Assembly (NCBI RefSeq): GCF_050563535.1
Contig: NZ_JBNXUO010000025.1
Span: 12,301 to 76,300 of the forward strand
From: Falsiroseomonas sp050563535
GTDB lineage: Bacteria > Pseudomonadota > Alphaproteobacteria > Acetobacterales > Acetobacteraceae
Direction of reading: 5' to 3'
Length of the DNA stretch: 64,000 nucleotides
The notes under the pieces are model-generated. The model ran no database searches and was not told the DNA's origin. It saw only the letters and a program-made list of their open reading frames with translations. Position numbers and translations under genes: made by a program. Of the stretch, positions 36,636 to 44,410 are shown piece after piece. Every line of letters begins with the position of its first letter. The first letter of the stretch is position 1.

Positions 36636-37621
36636 CACCGCAACCCCTCGAGCCAGGTGGCGAGCGCCAGCAGCTCCCCGCCGTCGAGCGCGCGGCCATA
36701 GGCGGGCATCGAATTGCCGCGCTTGATGTCCTGCGCGCCCGCGATCCAGCCGGCCAGCGTGCCGCGGTGGTTGTCCAGCACGCCGGCCGCGAGCGACAGG
36801 CGCGAGCCGATGCGCGACAGGTCGGGGCCCAGCCGCGCCTGCCATTCCGTGCCGCGCACCGCATGGCAGGCGCCGCAGCCGGCCTCGCCGAAGACGCGCA
36901 TGCCCCGCGCCGCCACCTCGCCCTCGGGCGGCGGCACCGGCTCGCGCTGGCGCGCGACCCAGGCCTCGAACTCCTCCGGCTCCTGCACCACCGCCCAGAA
37001 GGCCATCAGGCTGTGCTGAAGGCCGCAGAACTCCGTGCATTGGCCGCGCAGCACGCCGGTGCGCTCCGCCGTGAACCGCTGCCGGTTCACCCGGCCCGGG
37101 ATCATGTCCATCTTCCCATGCAGGTTCGGGATCCAGAGCGAATGGATCACGTCCGCCGAGGAGAGGTGCAGCTCCACCTCCCGCCCGCGCGGGAGGCGGA
37201 TCTCGTTGGCGGTCACCGCGCCCTCGCCGAGGTCCGGGTAGCGCACCTCCCACCAGTATTGCCGCCCGATCACCTCGATCCGCAGCGGCGCGTCGCCCCG
37301 CGGGGTCACGAGCGCGCGGGAGGTGCCGAGGGAGTAGAGGAGCAGCGCCGCCAGCGTGACGGCCGGGAAGACGATGCCGCCCCCGATGACGAAGCGGCGG
37401 GAGCCCAGGAGGCCCCGCATCCATCCCGGCGCGACCAGGGCCGCGGCCAGCAGCGCCATCACCAGGCCGAAGATGGCGGTGCCGCCGACGAACAGGACCC
37501 AGGTGAGATGCGCGATGCGCTCCGCCTCGCTGCCATAGGGATCAAGCGGCGTCTGCACGCCGGAGCAGCCGGCCAGCAGCAGGGGGGGAACCAGCGGCAG
37601 GGGGGGGAGGAGACGCCTCAA
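36635..37621 (-). CDS. coxB: caa3-type cytochrome c oxidase subunit II with C-terminal cytochrome c domain
   Basis: 328 residues. A lipoprotein signal (LVPPLLLAGCSG) is followed by two TM helices, then a CuA domain with IEVIGRQYWWEVRY, SADVIHSLWIPNLHGKMDMIPG and GQCTEFCGLQHSLMAF (the two Cys, two His and Met of CuA). The cytochrome c domain carries AGCGACHAVRGTEW and the Met in RGNSMPAYGR. I start it at TTG 37621, which overlaps the ctaG stop as TTGA; no ATG exists upstream of the signal peptide. The fused haem c marks a caa3 enzyme. Confidence 0.92.
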   Translation of the reverse strand: MRRLLPPLPLVPPLLLAGCSGVQTPLDPYGSEAERIAHLTWVLFVGGTAIFGLVMALLAAALVAPGWMRGLLGSRRFVIGGGIVFPAVTLAALLLYSLGTSRALVTPRGDAPLRIEVIGRQYWWEVRYPDLGEGAVTANEIRLPRGREVELHLSSADVIHSLWIPNLHGKMDMIPGRVNRQRFTAERTGVLRGQCTEFCGLQHSLMAFWAVVQEPEEFEAWVARQREPVPPPEGEVAARGMRVFGEAGCGACHAVRGTEWQARLGPDLSRIGSRLSLAAGVLDNHRGTLAGWIAGAQDIKRGNSMPAYGRALDGGELLALATWLEGLR

Positions 37622-38361
37622 GGACGGAGCGCCCCCACCTCGCCGCGCAGTGCCCGGGCCAGGGCGGGCAGCGCGACGAGGGCGAAGGCGAGCCCGCCGG
37701 GCACCCACATCAGCAGCCCGCCGAGTTGCTGATCCTCCAGCGCCGTCAGCCCCCAGGGCAGGGAGGAGAGGGCATGCGGCGCAAACAGCGGCCGGGGCGC
37801 GAAGGTGAGCAGCGCCCCGAGCGCGCCCATCTGCGCCGCGGTCGCGATCCCTGCCATCAGCACCGCCTCGGGCCGCGCCGCGGCCCCGAGCAGCAGGCCG
37901 CGCCAGAGCCAGGTGGCGGCGGCCACCAGGCTGGCCTGCATCGACCAGTAGGCAAGCTCGGAACGGAAGGTCAGCGCGTAGGGGGCAGGCAGGTGCCAGG
38001 CCCAGAGCGTCGCTGCGAAGATGCCGGCCGCGATCGCCAGCCGGCCGACGCCGAAACCCCGCCGGAGCGGCAGCGCCACCGCCAGCAGCGGCGCCGCGAT
38101 CGCCAGGATCACCACATGCTGCGCGACGCGCGCGGAGAAGAGCGCGACCGAGAGGTTGCACAGGGGAGAGAGCAGCAGCCCCGCCAGCACCCCCCAGCCG
38201 AGGAGGAGGGAGCGCCGGTCGCCCCCGCGCCCGGCCGCGCGCCAGCCCAGCAGCAGGCCTGCCAGCAGCGCCCCCCCGAGCCAGGGGTCGAGGTTCCAGG
38301 CCACATCCCCGGGCAGGGGCGGGACGCCGCAATATGGCGTGTCAGCGACGGACCGCGGCAT
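37618..38361 (-). CDS. ctaG: Cytochrome c oxidase assembly protein, caa3 CtaG family
   Basis: 247 residues and about seven TM helices. The N-terminal YCGVPPLPGDVAWNLDPW, LLLSPLCNLSVALFSARVAQHVVILAIAAPLLAV and LEDQQLGGLLMWVPGGLAF are features I recognise in the bacterial caa3_CtaG family. It is probably needed for copper insertion into the oxidase and is not homologous to mitochondrial Cox11. It overlaps coxB by TTGA. Confidence 0.9.
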   Translation of the reverse strand: MPRSVADTPYCGVPPLPGDVAWNLDPWLGGALLAGLLLGWRAAGRGGDRRSLLLGWGVLAGLLLSPLCNLSVALFSARVAQHVVILAIAAPLLAVALPLRRGFGVGRLAIAAGIFAATLWAWHLPAPYALTFRSELAYWSMQASLVAAATWLWRGLLLGAAARPEAVLMAGIATAAQMGALGALLTFAPRPLFAPHALSSLPWGLTALEDQQLGGLLMWVPGGLAFALVALPALARALRGEVGALRP

Positions 38362-38418
38362 CCGTTCCCCTCCTGCACCGGCGGGGGAACGCGGCAGCGC
38401 CGTGAAGGTGCCCGCCCC

Positions 38419-39093
38419 TCATCGATGGCATGTCGAGCAGCGCGTGAGCGGCGGGATCTCCACGCCGAAATGCTCCACCCGCTGCGCCGCCACCGCCCGG
38501 GCCGAGGCTCCCGGTCCCATCGCATCGGCCACCGCGCCCGGAAGGGCGACGATGCCGGCCTCCGGCGGCAGCCGCGCCCGCGGGTCGCGGTGGCAGTCCA
38601 GGCACCAGCCCATGGACATGGGATGGACCTTCACCGTGCGCGGCATGGCCTGCACCTCCCCGTGGCAGGTCCCGCAACCCAGGCCGGCGGCGACATGCGC
38701 ACCGTGGTGGAAGCGCACATGCTCCGGCAGGCGGTGGACGGAACTCCAGACGACGGGCGCCCCGAGGGCGAGCGCGCTTTCCAGGGGCGCGAACTGGGCG
38801 GTGACGTTCCAGACCGCCCGATGACAGCCGAGGCAGGTCTCCGCCGTCGGCATCCCCGCCGCGGCGGCGCGCTCGACCCCCGCATGGCAGTAGCGGCAGT
38901 CGAGGCCGAGTTGCCCGACATGGACCTGGTGGCTGTACGGGATGGGTTGCGGCGCCGCCTCCCCCACCCCCCAGGCGCGGTCGGAGCGGACGAAGGCGAA
39001 GGCCGCCGCGGCGGTCGCCAAAGCCCCGAGGGCGCCAAGCACGGCTGCCATCCTGAGCCGGCGGTCAGCCCGGGGAGAGAAGAGTTGCGGCAT
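38419..39093 (-). CDS. actA: Alternative complex III pentahaem cytochrome c ActA
   Basis: About 224 residues starting MPQLFSPRADRRLRM, the usual ActA beginning, followed by one TM anchor (AAVLGALGALATAAAAFAFV). Five haem motifs are present: CRYCH, CLGCH, CGTCH, CLDCH and CSTCH. YSHQVHVGQLGLDCRYCH and VHRLPEHVRFHHGAHV supply distal His ligands. It would be the electron-exit subunit of alternative complex III. A GTG at 39138 could extend it by 15 residues. It is 58 bp upstream of ctaG and separated from actB by the whole caa3 operon. Confidence 0.9.
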   Translation of the reverse strand: MPQLFSPRADRRLRMAAVLGALGALATAAAAFAFVRSDRAWGVGEAAPQPIPYSHQVHVGQLGLDCRYCHAGVERAAAAGMPTAETCLGCHRAVWNVTAQFAPLESALALGAPVVWSSVHRLPEHVRFHHGAHVAAGLGCGTCHGEVQAMPRTVKVHPMSMGWCLDCHRDPRARLPPEAGIVALPGAVADAMGPGASARAVAAQRVEHFGVEIPPLTRCSTCHR

Positions 39094-39475
39094 GGCCTCG
39101 GGCTTGGCGATATCGGCCGGCAACGCTCCGGGTGGCACCGGGGTTCTCGCCGCCCCTCCTCGTGCGCGAGGACATCCGCCCCGCGGTGGGTGACGCTCCG
39201 CTCATGGCGGCAGCCGCCTGGCGGGGCGTCGGATCGAGCCGGGGACGCGGGAGGGAAACAGCGGGCGCTGTCGTCACCTTTCGCACCCTGCCCGTCCGGC
39301 GGTTGCTGGAGCCGCGCATCGAACGGGCCATGGACGTGCGTGCAAACCGGGTTGCCGGCCGCGCCTGTGCCGGAACCGGAAGATGGCCCCGGGCGCCCGA
39401 GGGAATGGTTCGGCTACATGGCCTCCGCGTAGGCGAGCGGGCCCATGCCGCCCGGCACCCCGGGCTTCCGGCCGA
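39094..39475. other. Intergenic region between actA and the LacI gene, no gene recognised
   Basis: About 380 bp downstream of the lacI-type stop and upstream of actA. Open frames crossing it give compositionally biased Arg/Pro-rich translations without recognisable motifs. It should hold the actA-cox promoter, but no clear -35/-10 pair stood out. Confidence 0.4.
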
Positions 39476-40501
39476 TCATGCGGCACTCCCCGTCGCTGCC
39501 TGGGGCACGCCCGAGGATCGCCGCACGACGAGTTCGATGGGGAGCTCCGTGCGGCGCGGCCCGTCCGCGCCGTCCAGGCGCTCGAGGATCCGCTCCGCCG
39601 CCGCCGCGCCGATCCGCGCCGTCGGGATGTGCACGGTGGTCAGCGCCGGCGACAGGTGCGCCGCCATCTCGAGGTTGTCGATCCCGACGACCGAGAGTTC
39701 GCCCGGAACCGAGATCCCGCGCGCCTGTGCCTCCACGAGGCACCCGACGGCGAGCTGGTCTATGCCGCAGACGATCGCCGTCGGCGGTTCGCCGAGGGCG
39801 AGCAGGGCCGAGCAGCCGGCACGCCCCCCGGCAAGGGTGAAGTCCTGCTCGCTGACCCGCCACTCCGGAAGGTCGAGGCCCTGGGCGGCCAGCGCCTCCC
39901 GCACGCCGTCGAGGCGCGCGCGCTGGCGGTCGTTGAATCGGGTCGCGCCACAGACCACCCCGAGCCGCGTGTGGCCGAGCCCGAGCAGGTGTTCGGCGGC
40001 CAGGCGCCCGGCGGCTCGGCTGTCCACGGTCACGCCGTCGAAGCGCGGGTCGCCGCACCAGGTCAGCACCACCGGCACGCCGGCGCCCTCCAGCAGCGTC
40101 CAGGCCTCCGCCGGGCGCTGCGCCCCGACGAGGATGAGGCCGTCCACGCCGCGCGCGAGCAGGCCGCGGATCACGGAGGTCTCCGTCTCCGGGTGGTAAT
40201 CCGAGGATGCGACGAGGAGGTGGCGCCCGGCTTCGGCAAGCCGTGCCTGCATGGCCTGGAGGCAGCGGGAGAAGATGGCGTTGTCGAGGGTGGGCACCAC
40301 GGCGGCAACGCCGGCATCGCCAGCGGCCCGTGCGCCCGCGCCGGGCCAGGCGCCGCCGAGTTCGGCGACGGCAGCCCGGACGCGGCTGCGCGTCCCCGGG
40401 CTGACGATGCCGGGCTGCGAAAGCGTGCGGGAGGCGGTGGCGAGCGACACGCCGGCAGCCGCGGCGATGTCGGCAAGCCGGGGACGGTTGCGGCGGGACA
40501 T
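39476..40501 (-). CDS. LacI-family transcriptional regulator of the sulfonate-type cluster
   Basis: 341 residues. The N-terminal helix-turn-helix RPRLADIAAAAGVSLATASRTL and hinge VSPGTRSRVRAAVAELG are typical LacI. They are followed by a periplasmic-binding-like domain (VAAVVPTLDNAIFSRCLQAM, GLLARGVDGLILVGAQRP, GVTVDSRAAGRLAAEHLLGLGH, AIVCGIDQLAVG, LSVVGIDNLEMAAHLSP). It is divergent from the ABC importer, so it most likely represses that operon and responds to an imported substrate. ATG 40501 gives the canonical distance to the HTH; the frame upstream is shadow. Confidence 0.92.
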   Translation of the reverse strand: MSRRNRPRLADIAAAAGVSLATASRTLSQPGIVSPGTRSRVRAAVAELGGAWPGAGARAAGDAGVAAVVPTLDNAIFSRCLQAMQARLAEAGRHLLVASSDYHPETETSVIRGLLARGVDGLILVGAQRPAEAWTLLEGAGVPVVLTWCGDPRFDGVTVDSRAAGRLAAEHLLGLGHTRLGVVCGATRFNDRQRARLDGVREALAAQGLDLPEWRVSEQDFTLAGGRAGCSALLALGEPPTAIVCGIDQLAVGCLVEAQARGISVPGELSVVGIDNLEMAAHLSPALTTVHIPTARIGAAAAERILERLDGADGPRRTELPIELVVRRSSGVPQAATGSAA

Positions 40502-40521
40502 GCGGCCATCCTCCCACTGAC

Positions 40522-40535
40522 TGAAAAATCTTTCA
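40522..40535. promoter_or_regulatory. Candidate LacI-type operator
   Basis: TGAAAAATCTTTCA is an imperfect palindrome (TGAAA...TTTCA) in the 142-bp divergent region. LacI-family operators commonly have TGAAA-like half sites around a short centre. A second similar element, TGAAAATATTTC, starts at 40600 just downstream of a TTGACA box (40569-40574). The pair could support repression of both promoters by looping or promoter blocking. Confidence 0.45.
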
Positions 40536-40643
40536 AGACCGTAAACGTGTCTTACTCGCACTTCTCCTTTGACACGCCCCTTGCTCCGTGAAAGCATTCT
40601 GAAAATATTTCTCGCGAGGGATCGTCCTTTGCAGAGCCGAGCA

Positions 40644-41444
40644 ATGTCAACCCGCGGCTTCGGTCCGCTGCGTCCGCCGCGCAGCGTCCTCGTCGGCCTG
40701 GCGACGGTTGCCGGCGCCCTCGCCCTCTGGTGGCTCGCGACCAGCGGCCTGCGCCTCCTGAACCCGCTCCGCCTGCCGGCCCCGCACGAGGTATGGGCCG
40801 CGCTGGCGCAGATCAGCACCGGACAGGGCTATGGCGGCGCGACGCTCTGGCAGCACGCGGTGCAGAGCCTCTGGCTGGTCGCGAAGGGCTTTGCCGTCGC
40901 CGTCCTCACCGGCGTGCCGCTCGGCCTGCTGATGGGTTGGAGCCGCCGGGCCGAGGCGCTGATCAACCCGATCTTCCTGCTGCTGCGCCCGATCCCGGCG
41001 CTGGCCTGGATCCCGCTTGCGATCGTTTGGTTCGGGCTCGGCGACGCGGGCAAGGTCTTCGTCATCTGGCTGACCGCCTTCGTTCCATCCGTCATCAATG
41101 CCTTCACCGGGGTGCGCGGCGTGGATCCGGTGCTGATCGCCGCCGCCCGCACACAGGGGGCGTCGACGCCGCAGGTGCTCCGCCACGTGGTGATCCCGGG
41201 CGCCATGCCGCTGATCTTCACGGGGCTGCGCCTGTCGCTCCAGGCAAGCTGGACGACGCTGGTCGCCGCTGAACTGGTGGGCGCCTTCTTCGGCCTCGGC
41301 CGCGTGCTGAACGTAGCGGGCCAGGACATCTTCCCGGGCATGATCCTGGTCGGCATGGCCGCCGTCGCGGCCTGCGGCGCCGCGACGACCTGGCTGCTCG
41401 GGCGCGTCGAGCGTCGCGTGCTGAACTGGCGCCCGGCGGTCTGA
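40644..41444 (+). CDS. ABC transporter permease, nitrate/sulfonate/taurine family (first of two)
   Basis: 266 residues with six TM helices. The EAA-like loop reads VLIAAARTQGASTPQVLRHVVIPGAMPLIFTGLRL, and the core LIGWSRR-type segment reads VPLGLLMGWSRRAEALINPIFLLLRPIPALAWIPLAIVWFGLG. This is the SsuC/TauC pattern. ATG 40644 (MSTRGFGPLRPP) follows the divergent promoter region; its RBS is weak. It probably forms a heterodimer with the next gene product. Confidence 0.88.
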   Translation: MSTRGFGPLRPPRSVLVGLATVAGALALWWLATSGLRLLNPLRLPAPHEVWAALAQISTGQGYGGATLWQHAVQSLWLVAKGFAVAVLTGVPLGLLMGWSRRAEALINPIFLLLRPIPALAWIPLAIVWFGLGDAGKVFVIWLTAFVPSVINAFTGVRGVDPVLIAAARTQGASTPQVLRHVVIPGAMPLIFTGLRLSLQASWTTLVAAELVGAFFGLGRVLNVAGQDIFPGMILVGMAAVAACGAATTWLLGRVERRVLNWRPAV

Positions 41445-41457
41445 GGGAGAAGCGGCG

Positions 41458-42276
41458 ATGGCCAAGCGGCGCGACCGCAACTTCCTGGGCCCGATGGGCA
41501 CCTCGCTCGGCCTGGGCGAGTTCTGGGCGCTGACGATCGTCGGCTTCGCCCTGTTCTTCGCAGCCTGGTCGGGCGTGGCAGCCTCGGGCTGGCTGCCGTC
41601 GAACCTGCTCCCCTCGCCGGCCACGGTATGGGAGACGCTGGTTCGGCTCTGGCACCAGCCCTTCGCGGGGCACGTCTATGCCGAACACCTGACAGCCTCG
41701 ATCGGGCGCTTCCTCATGGGCTGGGCGATCGCGGTCGGCATCGGCATCCCGCTCGGGCTGCTGATGGGCTGGTACCGGCTGCTCGATGAGATCGTGACGC
41801 CGCTCTTCGATGCGATCCGCTTCGTCGCGCCGCTCGCCTGGGTGCCGCTGGCCGCGCTCTGGTTCGGCACCGGGATAGGCGGGCCGCTGCTCATCATCTT
41901 CGTCGGCGCCTTCGCCCCTTGTGTGATCAGCGCCTACCGCGGCGCCCGGCTGGTCGAGCCGCGCTTCGTCGAGGCGGCACAGACGCTGGGCGCCTCCTCG
42001 CGCCAGGTGATGGCGCATGTGCTGATCCCGGGCGCGCTGCCCTCCATCATCGCCGGGCTGCGCGTCTCGGCTGGTCTCGGCTGGCAGTCGCTCGTTGGGT
42101 CCGAGCTGATCGTGGTCGGCGCGGGCCTCGGCTACCTCATGGTGCAGGGTCAGGGCAACCTCGCCACCTCCGTCGTCATCGCGGGGATGATCGGCATCGG
42201 GGTGGTCGGCTTCGCCATCGACGTGGCGCTGCGCGCGGTCGAATCGGCGTTCAAGCGCAGGTGGGGACAGTCATGA
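41458..42276 (+). CDS. ABC transporter permease, nitrate/sulfonate/taurine family (second)
   Basis: 272 residues with SsuC/TauC features: ASIGRFLMGWAIAVGIGIPLGLLMGW, LFDAIRFVAPLAWVPLAALWFGTG and EAA loop FVEAAQTLGASSRQVMAHVLIPGALPSIIAGLRV. It begins 14 bp after the first permease, with GAGGGAGAAG as RBS, and its stop overlaps the ATPase start (ATGA). Two different permeases suggest a heterodimeric channel. Confidence 0.88.
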   Translation: MAKRRDRNFLGPMGTSLGLGEFWALTIVGFALFFAAWSGVAASGWLPSNLLPSPATVWETLVRLWHQPFAGHVYAEHLTASIGRFLMGWAIAVGIGIPLGLLMGWYRLLDEIVTPLFDAIRFVAPLAWVPLAALWFGTGIGGPLLIIFVGAFAPCVISAYRGARLVEPRFVEAAQTLGASSRQVMAHVLIPGALPSIIAGLRVSAGLGWQSLVGSELIVVGAGLGYLMVQGQGNLATSVVIAGMIGIGVVGFAIDVALRAVESAFKRRWGQS

Positions 42277-43106
42277 GCGAGATCGTCTTCGAGGGCGTCA
42301 CCCGGCGCTTCCCGCTCCCGAAGGGCGGCGAATTCCTGGCCATCGACCGCATCGACCTGCGGATCGAGGAGAAGGAGTTCGTCGCGATCGTCGGTCCCTC
42401 GGGCTGCGGCAAGACGACGCTGATGCGCATGGCCGCCGGTCTCGACTTCCCGACCGACGGCCGCGTGCTGGTGGGCGGCAGGGAGGTCGAGGGACCGGGC
42501 CCGGAGCGCGCCGTGGTCTTCCAGCAATTCGCGCTGCTGCCCTGGAAGACGGTGCGCGAGAACATGGGCTTCGGCCTGATGTGCAGGGGAACGCCGAAGG
42601 CCGAAGCAGAAGCCGCCATCGCACGCTACATCGAGCTCATGGGCCTTTCCGGCCACGAGGACAGCTTCCCCCACCAGCTCTCGGGCGGCATGCAGCAGCG
42701 CGTCGCCATCGCGCGCGCCTATGTCATGAATCCCGCCGCCCTGCTGATGGACGAGCCGTTCGGCGCGCTGGACGCGCAGACGCGCATCGTGATGCAGGAG
42801 GAGCTGGTGCGGCTCGCGCGGCGGAACCCGCGGACCGTCATCTTCATCACCCATGCGGTGGACGAGGCGATCTACCTCGCCGACCGCGTCGTGGTCATGG
42901 GCCGCAAGCCCGGCCGCATCATCGAGACGATCGACATCAGGCCGCTCCGCGCCAGGGGCGCGTGGGAGGAGATGCCGATCGAGGAGGTGATGGACACGCC
43001 CGCCTTCACGCACATGCGCAGCCGCATCTGGAAGCTGCTCAAGGCCCGCGAGCAGGAGAAGCCGGCGCAGCCCGCCCCGGCGCCGGTCCGCGCACTGGCC
43101 GAGTGA
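42273..43106 (+). CDS. ABC transporter ATP-binding protein, SsuB/TauB family
   Basis: 277 residues. Walker A GPSGCGKTTLMRM (about residue 40), Q-loop VFQQFALLPWKTVRENM, ABC signature LSGGMQQRVAIARAY, Walker B ALLMDEPFGALDAQTR and H-loop ITHAVDEAIYLADR. The PWKTVREN segment and C-terminal R-rich region are typical of nitrate/sulfonate importers. It energises the two preceding permeases. Confidence 0.93.
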   Translation: MSEIVFEGVTRRFPLPKGGEFLAIDRIDLRIEEKEFVAIVGPSGCGKTTLMRMAAGLDFPTDGRVLVGGREVEGPGPERAVVFQQFALLPWKTVRENMGFGLMCRGTPKAEAEAAIARYIELMGLSGHEDSFPHQLSGGMQQRVAIARAYVMNPAALLMDEPFGALDAQTRIVMQEELVRLARRNPRTVIFITHAVDEAIYLADRVVVMGRKPGRIIETIDIRPLRARGAWEEMPIEEVMDTPAFTHMRSRIWKLLKAREQEKPAQPAPAPVRALAE

Positions 43107-43129
43107 CGGACAAGAGAGGAGAGACAGGC

Positions 43130-44179
43130 ATGTACCGCAGGACCCTTCTCGCAGCGGCGGGCACCATCCTCGCCGCGCCCGCGCTGGTGCGGGCACAGGG
43201 GTTGACCCGGCTGAACATCTCGATGCAGCCGGCTCTCTACTCGATGTTCCCGCTGCACCTGGCCACCGAGCAGGGCTGGTGGCGCCAGATGGGCATCGAG
43301 CCGAACTTCTCCTCCTTCCCGGCCGGCCCGCCGCAGATCGCTGCCGCGGCCGCCGGAACCTGGGACGTGGGCGTCACCGGCTCGGCGCCGGGCGTGCTGG
43401 GCGCGGCGCGCTTCAACATCCGCACCATCGCGATCTCGAACGACGAGAGCGCCACCAACACGCTGATGGTGCGCCGCGCCGAGGTCGAGGCGCTGCGCGC
43501 CAATCCGGCCAGCCTGCGCGGCCAGCGCATCCTGATCACGGTCAACACCACCGTGGACTACGTGCTGCAGAACTGCCTGCAGCGCTGGGGGCTCGGCCGC
43601 GCCGACGTGCAGGTGGTGAACCTGAACCAGGCGCAGATCCTCTCGGCCTTCTCGACCGGAGAGGGACGCGTGGCGGGCCTCTGGGCTCCGAACATCTACA
43701 CGGCGGAGGAGCGCATGAACGCCGTGCCCTTCTGCTCGGGCAGCGATGCGGGCGCAATCGTGCCATCGAACGTCATCGCGCGCGATGAATTCCTGCGCAC
43801 GAACCCGGACATGGTGGCGCGGTACCTCGCCGTCTTCCTTCGCGGCATCGCCTGGACCAAGGCGAACCGCGACGCCGCGGTGCAGTCCATGAACCGCTTC
43901 TATCAGGCGGGCGGCGTCACGGTGAGCGAGGGAGCGCTGCGCGCCGAGATCGAGCGGCGGCCGACCTTCACCCTCGAGGAGCAGATGCGCCTGATGGACC
44001 GCGCCTCCGGCCCGTCGCAGGCGGATCGCTGGTACGAGGGCCTGTCCACCTTCCTCGCCCAGGTCGGCACGGTGCAGAACCCCCCGCCGCCCTCGGCCTA
44101 CCTGACCGACGACGTGCTGAAGCGCATCGCCGCCGACCCGCGGCTGCGCGCCTTCGCGCTGAACCAGCCGGCTGCGTGA
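43130..44179 (+). CDS. ABC transporter substrate-binding protein, NitT/TauT family
   Basis: 349 residues with a signal peptide (TLLAAAGTILAAPALVRAQG). LYSMFPLHLATEQGWWRQMGIEPNFSSFPAGPPQIAAAAAG and WDVGVTGSAPGVLGAA are the SsuA/TauA-like ligand-binding fold. The RBS GAGGAGA precedes ATG 43130. It supplies the substrate to the permeases upstream. Nitrate, sulfonate, taurine and riboflavin-type receptors share this fold; a sulfonate is favoured by the downstream enzymes. Confidence 0.88.
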   Translation: MYRRTLLAAAGTILAAPALVRAQGLTRLNISMQPALYSMFPLHLATEQGWWRQMGIEPNFSSFPAGPPQIAAAAAGTWDVGVTGSAPGVLGAARFNIRTIAISNDESATNTLMVRRAEVEALRANPASLRGQRILITVNTTVDYVLQNCLQRWGLGRADVQVVNLNQAQILSAFSTGEGRVAGLWAPNIYTAEERMNAVPFCSGSDAGAIVPSNVIARDEFLRTNPDMVARYLAVFLRGIAWTKANRDAAVQSMNRFYQAGGVTVSEGALRAEIERRPTFTLEEQMRLMDRASGPSQADRWYEGLSTFLAQVGTVQNPPPPSAYLTDDVLKRIAADPRLRAFALNQPAA

Positions 44180-44203
44180 GAGCGACGGGCGGGACGCCCC
44201 GGC

Positions 44204-44374
44204 GGCGCCTTCGCCGGCCTGGTGGTCTTCGGCCCCGGCCGGGTGGCCGGTCCTGGCACGCCGGCAGCGCCCGAGGCGCCGCCTGCCGGGCTGCTCCACC
44301 CCATCGTCAACGGCACCGCCGCGGTGCGGGACGGCCGCGCCACCGGCGCGCGGGCCGTCCGCGCGTTGCGGCGG
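44204..44374 (+). pseudogene. C-terminal remnant of an N-acyl-D-amino-acid deacylase
   Basis: The gap between the receptor gene and the HisD-like gene encodes GGAFAGLVVFGPGRVAGP followed by AGLLHPIVNGTAAVRDGRATGAR. This closely parallels the last 60 residues of D-aminoacylases (DIVVFDPA...VLVNG...VRDGR.TGA.PGRVLR). The intact enzyme at 46940 ends similarly (ADIVVFDPAAVRDTSD). The N-terminal 470 residues are missing, so this is a deletion relic rather than a gene. The frame stays open into the next gene but has no convincing start. Confidence 0.65.
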
Positions 44375-44410
44375 GATGAGCGGGGCCGAGGCCCCGGAAG
44401 GAAAGCGGTC

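Noticed and set aside
34107..36701. 864-codon plus-strand frame opposite coxA-C
   Set aside because: His/Gln/Arg-rich shadow of the oxidase gene.
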